In this document: piece after piece, positions 52,276 to 60,458 of the stretch
Layout: every line of letters begins with the position of its first letter
Numbering within the stretch: position 1 is the stretch's first letter
Assembly (NCBI RefSeq): GCF_014205225.1
Contig: NZ_JACHNB010000001.1
Location: 8,971,501 to 9,035,500 of the forward strand
Length of the DNA stretch: 64,000 nucleotides
Origin: Actinoplanes octamycinicus
Lineage (GTDB): Bacteria; Actinomycetota; Actinomycetes; Mycobacteriales; Micromonosporaceae
Direction: 5' to 3'
Position numbers and translations under genes: made by a program
The notes under the pieces: generated by a model
What the model saw: only the letters and a program-made list of their open reading frames with translations
What the model was told of the DNA's origin: nothing
Databases searched by the model: none

Positions 52276-53343
52276 TCAGGGGGTGTGGTCGAGGAGGTGG
52301 CGCCAATGGCGGATCAGGGGGGCCGGGCAGGTCAGGTCCTGGACGCCGGCCATCCGGAGCTGGTCGAGCAGGTGGGTGCTGGGGCGCAGGTCGAGGGCCA
52401 CCTGGCAGGGGATGGACTGGGTGCCGGCGACCGAGACGGACCATTCGACCAGTTGGAGGACGACGAGTGGCAGGTGGTCGGGTGGGAGGAGCACGTCGTT
52501 GCGGACGGTGCGGTCCCAGACCATGGTGTGCTGGGCCAGGTCGGCGGTGTTGACGTGCAGCAGGTGGCAGTCGTCGACCAGGTCGGCGACGCCGAGGGCG
52601 GCGGCCGGGGTGGCCACGTCCAGGCCCAGCCGCCAGCGGGAGCCGGTGGCCGCGGCGAAGGCGGCGATCTCCTCGCGGGCGGCCACCATGGGCAGCACCA
52701 CGACCGGGTCGTCGGCCGGGGACTGGTCGACGATCGTACCGAAAGAGGTCAGTGCCTCCGGGGACAGTGAGCGGACCCCGCGCCGGCCGAACGACGCGGC
52801 CGGCGGGCCGCCGGCCGGCTCGTCGAAGTAGCGGATGGCGGGCAGCGGCCGGCCCGACTCGGACAGGAAGCGCCACAGGTCGTCACGCTCGGCGGCGGGC
52901 AGCGCGCGCAGGTCCTCGGCGCGCAGCGGCGCCCAGCCGTCGGCGAGGTGCCCGGCCTCCTGCGCCTCGGCCAGCGAGGCCACCTCGGCGTGCAGGCGCA
53001 GCCCGGCCGCGTTGAGCAGGAACGGGGCGGTGGTCGCGGCGTCGAAGTCGACGATCACCTCGTGGCCGAGCCAGCTGTCGTCGACGGTGATCCCGGTGAG
53101 CACCGGCACCGGCAGCGACCAGAGCGCGCGGGCCTCCGGCGCGTACGGCGTGACCGGCTCCTGGACGATCACCCCGGACAGCCGGGGGGCCAGCGTGCGG
53201 ATCAGGTCGGCGTCCGGTTTCTCCAGGTAGAGCAGCGCCCGGCCGTAGACGATCTCCTCGATGCCACTGCGGTCGACCAGGAGACCACGGTGACGGCCGA
53301 ACCCGTAGGCGATCCCTGGCTCGTCCTCGGCCCGGTCACTCAT
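52276..53343 (-). CDS. Degenerate PEP-utilising enzyme (PtsI C-terminal-like), probably not catalytic
   Basis: 355 residues. The second half aligns by eye with PTS enzyme I: SFGRRGVRSLSPEALTSFGT (for NPxLGxRGIR), VVVLPMVAAREEIAAFAA (PMV motif), LGLDVATPAAALGVADLVDD (for the Mg-binding ExP), LLHVNTADLAQHTMVWDR (for GTNDLTQYxLAxDR) and SIPCQVALDL (for CGExA). The N-terminal swivelling domain is recognisable, but GGxTSH reads as EPVTPYAPEARA, so the phospho-histidine is a Tyr. The Mg-binding Glu is also gone. It therefore probably binds rather than transfers phosphate. No other PTS gene is near. Confidence 0.7.
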   Translation of the reverse strand: MSDRAEDEPGIAYGFGRHRGLLVDRSGIEEIVYGRALLYLEKPDADLIRTLAPRLSGVIVQEPVTPYAPEARALWSLPVPVLTGITVDDSWLGHEVIVDFDAATTAPFLLNAAGLRLHAEVASLAEAQEAGHLADGWAPLRAEDLRALPAAERDDLWRFLSESGRPLPAIRYFDEPAGGPPAASFGRRGVRSLSPEALTSFGTIVDQSPADDPVVVLPMVAAREEIAAFAAATGSRWRLGLDVATPAAALGVADLVDDCHLLHVNTADLAQHTMVWDRTVRNDVLLPPDHLPLVVLQLVEWSVSVAGTQSIPCQVALDLRPSTHLLDQLRMAGVQDLTCPAPLIRHWRHLLDHTP

Positions 53344-53460
53344 GCGCGCACCTCGCGGGGAAGGGCTGACAAACGACTGTCCGCTACGGACGGTAGTCCT
53401 GATGGGCCGGGAGCGCAGCCCGGGAACGTGCCGGATGCCGTACCGGAAAGGGGGTCCCGG

Positions 53461-54369
53461 TCAGTGCGTGATCGGGATCCGCCAGAAGGCGGGCGAGTCG
53501 CGGTCCGCCTGGCGGGCGACGGCCCGCAGCCAGAGCAGGGCGATCAGCGAGATCACCAGCAGCCCGCCCCAGGACAGGATGGTGAACAGGTGGGTCTGGG
53601 CGCTGGTCGGCTGCGGCTGGTAGCCGCGCTCCAGCAGGGCGTACTGGTAGGGGGTGCCGGTCAGCACCAGGGTGACCAGCAGCGCGATGCTGTGCATGCT
53701 GTCCCAGAGCGCGTGCAGCACCGAGACGCCCAGGTAGGACAGCAGCAGCCGCCGGGTGAGCGCGAAGTGCCGGCGGCCGCTGGCGGAGAAGAGCACGCCG
53801 CCCAGGATCGCGGTCCACAGGCCGTGGCCGAGCGGGGCGAGCAGGCCACGCAGCAGCTCGGTCTGGACCAGCTGGGTCAGTGACAGGCCCTGCTCGGTGA
53901 AGAGCGCGGTGAACGCGTATCCGGCGGATTCGAACGCGGCGAAGCCGAAGCCGACCGAGGCGCCCAGGACCAGGCCGTCGGCGGCGTACTTGTGGGTGAG
54001 CCTGCGGGTGAGGAAGGCGAGCGCGGCGAGTTTCGCGGCCTCCTCGATCAGCCCGACGCCGAGGAAGAAGCCCGGCGACGGATGCAGCAGGTAGGTCTCC
54101 AGCAGCGAGGCGGCCAGCACGCCGAGTACGCCACCGGTGACGAACGTGCTGAACAGCAGCTCGGCGGTGACCTCGCCGCTGTGCCGGCGGCCGAACGCCC
54201 ACAGCACGAAGGTGACCGGGACCAGGAAGCTGCCGAGCAGCACCAGCGTGGGGATCAGGTTGGGGTTGCCGGTCGCGAGGGTGACCACCACCGTGAGGAC
54301 CCACAGCAGCAGTCCGGTGAGGAAGACCCGCAGCCAGTGGCGGCGGGGTCGTGCGGCGACTTCGTCCAT
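53461..54369 (-). CDS. prsW: PrsW-family intramembrane protease
   Basis: 302 residues with about eight membrane helices. The glutamic-type protease motifs are in place: GVGLIEEAAKLAAL (EExxK, about residue 108), GFGFAAFESAGYAFTAL (FxxxE), LAPLGHGLWTAILG (His) and VLHALWDSMHS (HxxxD). PrsW proteins cleave membrane anti-sigma factors or act as prenyl-type abortive-infection (CPBP-like) proteases. The target is not evident. Confidence 0.88.
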   Translation of the reverse strand: MDEVAARPRRHWLRVFLTGLLLWVLTVVVTLATGNPNLIPTLVLLGSFLVPVTFVLWAFGRRHSGEVTAELLFSTFVTGGVLGVLAASLLETYLLHPSPGFFLGVGLIEEAAKLAALAFLTRRLTHKYAADGLVLGASVGFGFAAFESAGYAFTALFTEQGLSLTQLVQTELLRGLLAPLGHGLWTAILGGVLFSASGRRHFALTRRLLLSYLGVSVLHALWDSMHSIALLVTLVLTGTPYQYALLERGYQPQPTSAQTHLFTILSWGGLLVISLIALLWLRAVARQADRDSPAFWRIPITH

Positions 54370-54413
54370 GGCGCCGGGATACCCCGGTCCCGGCGCCACG
54401 CACACTGTGACGC

Positions 54414-55687
54414 TCAGCGCCGGGTGTAGAGGAACCCGAGCCTGTCCACCGCGTCTCCCGCGCGCCCGTGGAAGCCGGCGATCTGCCAGCCGGCCGGCGC
54501 ATCGCGGGTCACGCAGTCCGCGGTGGCGGTCCCGCCGGCCAGGGTGCGGCCCAGGTTGGTGGTGAACTTGGCGTAGAAGATCCGGGTGTGTGAGTTGTGG
54601 ACCCCACGGCACAGGTACGCACTCGTCACATATTCCCCACTGCCCAGGGTCAGCGACGTGGCGGTGCCACCGGTCCCGCCGTGCGTGCCGATCCGGTCCA
54701 CCCGTGACCCGGCCCGGATGCTGATCGCGCTCGGGGTGGCCAGCGTGTCCAGGTCGTTGAAGTAGTCGCCGTGCGGCCCGCCGAACTGCTCGCTGACCTG
54801 GTAGGCCGGGTTGGTGGTCCAGCTGAACCCGGCGCTGACCGGGTCGTGGTCGGAGAGCGTCAGCCCGTCGGCGGTGAGGAACGACGCGTGCTCATTGTGG
54901 TAGGAGGTCGCGGTCAGCGTGAGGAACTTGCTGCTCCGGTAGAGGATCTTGTCGACCACCTCGCAGGTGTCCTCGGCGCAGAGCAGCGGGTCGCTGCCCT
55001 TGACCGGGGGCGTCCCGCCGCGCGTGAGCTGCACCCAGGCGTCGGTGAGCCGGTTGGCCGCCACGAAGTCGGCGATGGTGTCACCGGCCCGGGTGTAGCG
55101 GGTGTTGGTGTCGCCCATCACGACCACCGCGTTGCCCTGCGAGTGGGCGCCGATGAACGCGGTCAGCTGGCGCAGGTTGTCGGCCCGGGCGGCCAGGTCG
55201 CCGTCCCTGGTGCCGGCGTTGGTGTGCAGGTTGTAGAAGTCGGCGTAGACGCCCTCGGCCAGCCGTACCCGGCTGAAGGTGAAGCCCTTAGGGTCAGGCA
55301 GTCACCGGAGTCGAGTTGGCAGGAGTGCCACCGGACGCGCTCGAAGTCGTCGGTGTCGTAGGCGTACGAGGAGAGGCTGTTGAGCCCGGAGCCGATGCCG
55401 GCGCCGCCACTGGTCGGCGTGCGGTGGGCGTGCGTGTCGGCGGCGTACAGGTAGGCGTGGTAGTTGAAGTCCTCCTGCACGTGGACCACGTCGTAGCCGG
55501 TGAGCCGCCGGCCGATCGCGGTGGTGGCGGATTTCCGGTCGGTCTCGGCGCTGGACAGGATGTCGGGAAGTCCGGCTACGTTGTAGGAAAGAACCTTGAA
55601 AGATCCGCTGGGCGCGGCGGACGCGGGGGCGGGGACGGCGAGGAAGGCGGCTGTCAGAGCCGCGACCGCGAGGCGTGTCGTGAACAC
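54414..55687 (-). pseudogene. Secreted endonuclease/exonuclease/phosphatase-fold protein with jacalin-like domain, frameshifted
   Basis: Two frames join at about 55290 to give one 424-residue protein. The first (55687 leftward) has the signal peptide MFTTRLAVAALTAAFLAVPA, then FKVLSYNVAGLPDIL and VVHVQEDFNYHAYLY, and runs to DSGDCLTL. One base deletion (CCCTAAGG where CCCTCAAGG would continue) then shifts it. The other frame carries on with KGFTF, ADFYNLHTNAG, VVVMGDTNTRYTRAGD and SDHDPVSAGF, and ends in a jacalin-like lectin domain (IRAGSRVDRIGTHGGTGG; AGFHGRAGDAVDRLGFLY). All EEP catalytic motifs survive in the joined product. It is either a recent pseudogene or a sequencing error. Confidence 0.85.
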
Positions 55688-55812
55688 GAACCGGACGCTA
55701 GGCGCGGAACCGCTCGAAGGGAACCTCGGCTACTCGTCGGTAGCTCGATGTTCACGTTAACAATCGCGCCCGTTGGCCGCCCGTTGGGAACGCTTGAAAA
55801 AACTTCCACCCC

Positions 55813-57708
55813 ATGTCTTCCCTCTCCCGCCGGACCTTGCTGGCCGGCGCTGCCGGGCTCGCCGCCGGCCCGGCCCTCCTCCGTTCCGCGGCGTCCGCCG
55901 CTCCGGAAGCCGCTCCGGAAGCCGCCGCCACCGAAGCCGCCGCGGAAGCCGCCGCCCCGGGAACCGCCGCGCCGGCCCAGGCCTTCGTCGACAGCTACCG
56001 CACCAACGTCACGGCGAACCTGACCGCGGAGACCAACGCCGCCGTGCGGATCCTCTCCGGCTTCTCCCGGGTCTGGGCCACCGGCGCCGCCTGGAACACC
56101 GGCACCGTCCTGGACCGGGCGTTCCTGCGGGCCAACGTGCGCTACGTCGCCGAGGTGACCCGGCGCCGCACCGACGCCGAGGCGGCCAAGGCGTTCATCG
56201 TCGACCGGCAGCACCAGAGCTACTCGGTGATCGCCGGCCTGGGCCCGCTCGCCGACCTCTACAAGGCCGGCGCGCTCGCGGTCACCGGCATCACCAGCGC
56301 GCCCGCCACCACCCCGGCGACCACGGTCAGCGACGCGGTCCCGGCCGGCGCCCCGGCCGGCTCGGCGCTCGGCGCCGGCTCCCCGACCTCGCCGCTCGGC
56401 AAGGTCGCCACCCTGGTCAGCACGCTGCGCGGCAGCTACTCGTCGGGGAACCCGGCCAAGTTCGCCTTCCAGTACCCGCGCCCGTGGCGGCTGGCCGAGG
56501 ACAGCAGCGTCACGCCGACCGGCGCGGTGGACGAGTTCGGCTTCCCGGTCTACGACTCGGCGGTCGTGGTGGTCCCGGCCCTGCTCCGGCAGCGCGGCAC
56601 CAATCCGGCCGAGGACGGCGGCTACGTCTCCGGGCATACCAACGCGCTGTTCCTGGCCGCGCTCGCCTACGCGTACGCGATCCCGGAGCGCTTCCAGGAG
56701 CTGATCACCACCGCCTACGACCTGGCGCACACCCGGATCGTGGCCGGCATGCACTCCCCCGCCGACGTGATCGGCGGCCGGATCCTGGCGACCGCGCTCG
56801 CCGCCGCGATCCTGCGCGACCCGGCCACCGCGACGCTCAAGGCCGAGGCCCGCGCCCAGGCCCGGGACTACTTCCAGGCCCAGATCAAGAGCCAGGACCT
56901 CGTCGCGTACGCCCACCGCCCCGCCGAGCGCCGGGCGAACGCCGCGCTCGTCCGGCACAAGCACACCTACGACCTACCCGCGCACGGCAAGCGGGTCCCG
57001 GTCACCGTCCCGGCCGGCGCCGAGGTGCTGCTGGAAACCCGGCAGCCCTACCTGGACGACGCCCAGCGCCGCGAGGTGCTCCGGACCACCGGCCTCACCT
57101 CGGGCCACCCGATCCTGGACGGCCCGGAGCAGTGGGGCCGGCTCAACCTGTTCGCGGCCGCCGACGGCTACGGCGCGTTCGACGCGACCGTCGCGGTCAC
57201 GCTGGACGCCGCCCGCGGTGGCTTCCACGCCGCCGACGCCTGGCGCAACGACATCGGCGGCCGGGGCGGCCTGGTCAAGCTCGGCTCCGGCGCGCTGGAG
57301 CTGTCCGGCGACAACGGCTTCCGCGGCGGGGTCACGCTGGCGCGCGGCACGCTGACCGCCGGGTCGCCCACCGCGCTGGGCGAGGGCGACGTGACCGTCA
57401 CCGGCGGCACCCTGGACCTGGCCGTCGACGGCGTCCGGATCCGCGGCGGCTTCCGGCAGACCGGCGGCGTCCTGGCCGTCACGGTGGACCCGAAGGGCAA
57501 GGTCCCGCTCACCGTCGGCGGCGACGCCACCATCGGCGGGAACGCGACCGTGCGGGTCGCCGTCACCCGTCCGGCGAAGGGCGTCACCGTCCCGGTGCTC
57601 AGGGCCCGGCACCTGCGCGGCCGGTTCGCGAAGGTGGAGGTGACCACCCCGGGTCTGCGCGCCGAGCTGGTGACCCACGGCGACACGATCGCGGTACGGA
57701 TCCGATGA
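55813..57708 (+). CDS. Tat-exported PAP2-type phosphatase with C-terminal autotransporter-like repeat
   Basis: 631 residues. A twin-arginine signal SLSRRTLLAGAAGLAAGPAL is followed by an Ala/Glu-rich linker (APEAAPEAAATEAAAEAAAP). The PAP2/haloperoxidase-like core has the acid phosphatase motifs GGYVSGHTNALFLAAL (SGH) and RIVAGMHSPADVIGGR (RxxxxxHxxxD). The last 130 residues carry a beta-helical passenger-type repeat (LVKLGSGALELSGDNGFRGG, VTLARGTLTAGSPTALGEGD). It is probably a secreted class A acid phosphatase. An intrinsic hairpin follows at once. Confidence 0.88.
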   Translation: MSSLSRRTLLAGAAGLAAGPALLRSAASAAPEAAPEAAATEAAAEAAAPGTAAPAQAFVDSYRTNVTANLTAETNAAVRILSGFSRVWATGAAWNTGTVLDRAFLRANVRYVAEVTRRRTDAEAAKAFIVDRQHQSYSVIAGLGPLADLYKAGALAVTGITSAPATTPATTVSDAVPAGAPAGSALGAGSPTSPLGKVATLVSTLRGSYSSGNPAKFAFQYPRPWRLAEDSSVTPTGAVDEFGFPVYDSAVVVVPALLRQRGTNPAEDGGYVSGHTNALFLAALAYAYAIPERFQELITTAYDLAHTRIVAGMHSPADVIGGRILATALAAAILRDPATATLKAEARAQARDYFQAQIKSQDLVAYAHRPAERRANAALVRHKHTYDLPAHGKRVPVTVPAGAEVLLETRQPYLDDAQRREVLRTTGLTSGHPILDGPEQWGRLNLFAAADGYGAFDATVAVTLDAARGGFHAADAWRNDIGGRGGLVKLGSGALELSGDNGFRGGVTLARGTLTAGSPTALGEGDVTVTGGTLDLAVDGVRIRGGFRQTGGVLAVTVDPKGKVPLTVGGDATIGGNATVRVAVTRPAKGVTVPVLRARHLRGRFAKVEVTTPGLRAELVTHGDTIAVRIR

Positions 57709-57712
57709 AACC

Positions 57713-57743
57713 GTGCCGGGGCCCCGGAAAAGGGCCCCGGCAC
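57713..57743 (+). terminator. 12-bp GC hairpin terminator
   Basis: GTGCCGGGGCCC pairs perfectly with GGGCCCCGGCAC over the loop CGGAAAA, four bases after the phosphatase stop codon. Confidence 0.75.
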
Positions 57744-57814
57744 AGTCCATAAAGCTGTGTTGGCCTTGACAAACGTCGATACCCGGCCATTACATGTGTC
57801 CGGGAGGTAACACG

Positions 57815-59254
57815 ATGACCATGCGCCGGAGATGCCTCGCTCTGCTCGCCGTGGTGCTGGCCGTGGTCACCGCGCCGGCCGCGCCGGCCTCGGCCGCGCC
57901 GGTGGCGTGCGCCGCGCCGGCGCCCAGCACCACCCATCCCGGCTACCTGGTCTTCGACCCGGCCTGCGACGTGTCCGGGGCGGCCTTCACCCCGCTCGCC
58001 GACGCCTCCGGGACGGCGCTCACCCGGATCTGGACCGGCATCCGGGACGGCGCGGCCTACCGGGTCGAGGTGCCCACCCGGTGGAACGGGCAGCTGGTCG
58101 TCTACGCGCACGGCTACCGCGGCACCGGCAACGTGGTCTACGTCGACAACCCCTCGCTGCGCGCGCACTACATCAGGTCCGGGTTCGCCTGGGCCGCCTC
58201 CAGCTACGCCACCAACGGGTACGACGTGGGCCAGGGCGTCCGCGACTCGTACGCGATGATCGAGACCTTCCGGCAGGTCACCGGCAAGCGCGCCCGCTCG
58301 GTGATCATGAGCGGCGCGTCGATGGGCGGGCAGGTCACCGCGGTGGCGATCGAGCGCTTCCCGCGGGCGTTCAGCGCCGCGATGCCGTACTGCGGGGTGC
58401 TCGGCGACACCAAGCTCTACGACTACTTCCTGGACGCGAACGTGACCGCGGCCGCCCTCGCCAAGGTGAAGATCGACTTCCCGCTGATGCTGCCCGCCGA
58501 CTTCCCGGCCACCTGGCGCGCCCAGGTGAACCAGATCGCCCCGGCGCTCGGCGTGAAGGCGGGCACCGCCCCGGTGCTGACCACCGCCGGCAAGGAGTGG
58601 TCGAACGCGGTGGAGCGGCGCAGCGGCGGCGACCGGCCCGGCTTCGACTCGGCGTTCGCGTACTGGAACGCCGCGCCCGCCCTGGCCCCGCTCAACGACC
58701 TGCCGTTCCTGTTCGGCGTCTACCCGGGCCTGACCGGCGGCACCGGCGGGATCGCGCCGGGCAACGTCACCGACAACCGGTACACCTACTACCGGCTCAC
58801 CAACGGTCCGCTGCCGACCATCCCGGAGCTGCGGCTCAACGCCGAGGTGCTGCGGGTGCAGCGAACCGCCACCGCCGACCCGGGCCTGGCCGGCATCCCG
58901 CGGGTCAACGGCACCCCGTCCATCCCGGTGCTGTCCCTGCACGACATCGGCGACCTGTTCGTGCCGTTCTCGATGGAGCAGGAGTACGCCCAGCGCGCCG
59001 CCCGCAACGGCCGCGGCCACCTGTTCGTCTCCCGCGCGATCCGTGGCGTCGGCCACTGCGACTTCACCGAGGCCGAGCTGACCCAGGGCTTCGACGACCT
59101 GGTCCGCTGGGTCCGCACCGGCCACCGCCCGGCCGGCGACGCGATCCTGGACCGCCGCGCGGTCGCCGCGGACACCTTCGGCTGCCGCTTCACCAACGGC
59201 GCCCACGCCACCTTCGTCGCCCCGAGCTGCGGCTCCTACAACCCGCGCTTCTGA
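57815..59254 (+). CDS. Secreted alpha/beta hydrolase
   Basis: 479 residues behind GGGAGG. The signal peptide MTMRRRCLALLAVVLAVVTA ends at an ASA site. WNGQLVVYAHGYRGTGN gives the HG oxyanion motif, VIMSGASMGGQVTAVAIERF the Ser nucleophile (GASMGG), LSLHDIGDLFVPFSMEQEY the acid and GVGHCDFTEAEL the His. It resembles secreted alpha/beta hydrolases of the tannase/feruloyl-esterase-like or DUF6351-like kind. Several Cys (VACAAP, DPACDV, MPYCGV, FGCRF, PSCGS) suggest disulfides. It ends facing the LysR gene across the dispersed repeat. Confidence 0.87.
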   Translation: MTMRRRCLALLAVVLAVVTAPAAPASAAPVACAAPAPSTTHPGYLVFDPACDVSGAAFTPLADASGTALTRIWTGIRDGAAYRVEVPTRWNGQLVVYAHGYRGTGNVVYVDNPSLRAHYIRSGFAWAASSYATNGYDVGQGVRDSYAMIETFRQVTGKRARSVIMSGASMGGQVTAVAIERFPRAFSAAMPYCGVLGDTKLYDYFLDANVTAAALAKVKIDFPLMLPADFPATWRAQVNQIAPALGVKAGTAPVLTTAGKEWSNAVERRSGGDRPGFDSAFAYWNAAPALAPLNDLPFLFGVYPGLTGGTGGIAPGNVTDNRYTYYRLTNGPLPTIPELRLNAEVLRVQRTATADPGLAGIPRVNGTPSIPVLSLHDIGDLFVPFSMEQEYAQRAARNGRGHLFVSRAIRGVGHCDFTEAELTQGFDDLVRWVRTGHRPAGDAILDRRAVAADTFGCRFTNGAHATFVAPSCGSYNPRF

Positions 59255-59282
59255 TTCTCCGACACCGTCAAGATCAAGAGAT

Positions 59283-59428
59283 GGATGACTCGGGTCCGCG
59301 CTGATCACCGATCGTCGCTCCCGCCAGGGACCCTTCCGGGCTGAGCTGGCCGCTGACGCGTCCAGAACGCTCAGCCCGCAAGGGCGACGTCCGCGGGTGG
59401 CCACGACCCGCCGACCCCAACCCCGAGG
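59283..59428 (-). repeat. Dispersed intergenic repeat, copy B (inverted relative to copy A)
   Basis: The core 59286-59377 is the reverse complement of 41456-41546 with four differences in 92 positions. On the minus strand it forms a perfect GGGCTGAG/CTCAGCCC stem with an inner CTGG/CCAG stem. It lies between the hydrolase gene and lysR, which converge. Confidence 0.9.
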
Positions 59429-59464
59429 CCGGCCTCGGCGGGCGGGTCAGCACCCGGCGTGCGG

Positions 59465-60355
59465 TCAGTAGACGGTCTGCTCCAGGATCTCGCGGAAGGC
59501 TCGGGCGGCCGGTGACTCGGCGCCGGACAGCCGCTGGGCGGTGAAGATGGTGCGGCGCGGGGCGCCGGCCAGCTCCAGCAGGCGGCAGGAGGTCTGCCGG
59601 CCGGCCCAGACCAGGTCCGGGATGAGGGCGACCGCGTTGCCGGACTCGACCAGCCGGATGTGCGCCTGCAGGTCGGCGGTCTCGTAGCGGACGTCCGGCT
59701 CGAAGCCCGCGCGGCGGCACAGCTGCTCGGCGAAGTGCCGGGACGCGGCCCCGCGCGGCTCCATCACCCAGGGCATCTGGCGGGCCGAGTCGAGCGAGTC
59801 GACCGGGTGCAGCGACTCCGCCTCGGCGGGCAGCGCGAGCCGGATCGCGTCGGTGGTCAGGTCCCGGCGGTCCAGGCCCGGATGGTGCGGCGCGGCGTGC
59901 GCCGGGTACTGCTCCGCGATCACCATGTCGAAGTCGCGCGCCCACGTCTCCCGGAGCGCCTCCTCCGGCTCCCGTTGCACCATCTCCACCCGTACGTCGG
60001 GAAAACGAGCGGCCGTGGCGCGCAGCGCGGCCGGCATGAAAGCGAGCGCCGCGGACTGGAAGACCGCGACCCGGACCGTGCCGGTGACCCGGGTCGCCGC
60101 GGCCTGCAGGCGTGCCTCGGCCCGCTCCAGGGTATCCAGCACCTCGCCGACCGAGGCGACCAGCACCTCGGCCTGCGGGGTCAGCTGGACCCGGCGGCCG
60201 GCCTTGCGCAGCAGCACCGTGCCGGTCTCCCGCTCCAGCTGGCTGAGCTGCTGGGAGACCGCGGACGGGGTGAAGTTGAGCGCCTCGGCGACGGCGGCCA
60301 GGGTGCCGCGGATGGCGAGTTCGCGGAGCAGGATCAGGCGGCGAATCTCCAGCAT
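59465..60355 (-). CDS. LysR-family regulator, likely of putA
   Basis: 296 residues starting MLEIRRLILLRELAIRGTLA. Its HTH is AAVAEALNFTPSAVSQQLSQ LERETGTVLLRKAGRRVQLT in two adjoining parts, followed by a LysR substrate domain (VRVAVFQSAALAFMPAALRA, IRLVESGNAVALIPDLVWAG). It is divergent from the proline catabolism gene over 103 bp, the classic LysR layout, so it is probably a proline-responsive activator. Confidence 0.9.
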   Translation of the reverse strand: MLEIRRLILLRELAIRGTLAAVAEALNFTPSAVSQQLSQLERETGTVLLRKAGRRVQLTPQAEVLVASVGEVLDTLERAEARLQAAATRVTGTVRVAVFQSAALAFMPAALRATAARFPDVRVEMVQREPEEALRETWARDFDMVIAEQYPAHAAPHHPGLDRRDLTTDAIRLALPAEAESLHPVDSLDSARQMPWVMEPRGAASRHFAEQLCRRAGFEPDVRYETADLQAHIRLVESGNAVALIPDLVWAGRQTSCRLLELAGAPRRTIFTAQRLSGAESPAARAFREILEQTVY

Positions 60356-60458
60356 TCGGACACGTTAGCCGTACTGAAGGTTACTCGTCAGAAAGCTTCG
60401 CTTTTCCTTACCGGATTTCTGGATACAGACTCTCAACGAATGCGGAAGGAGCATCCCG

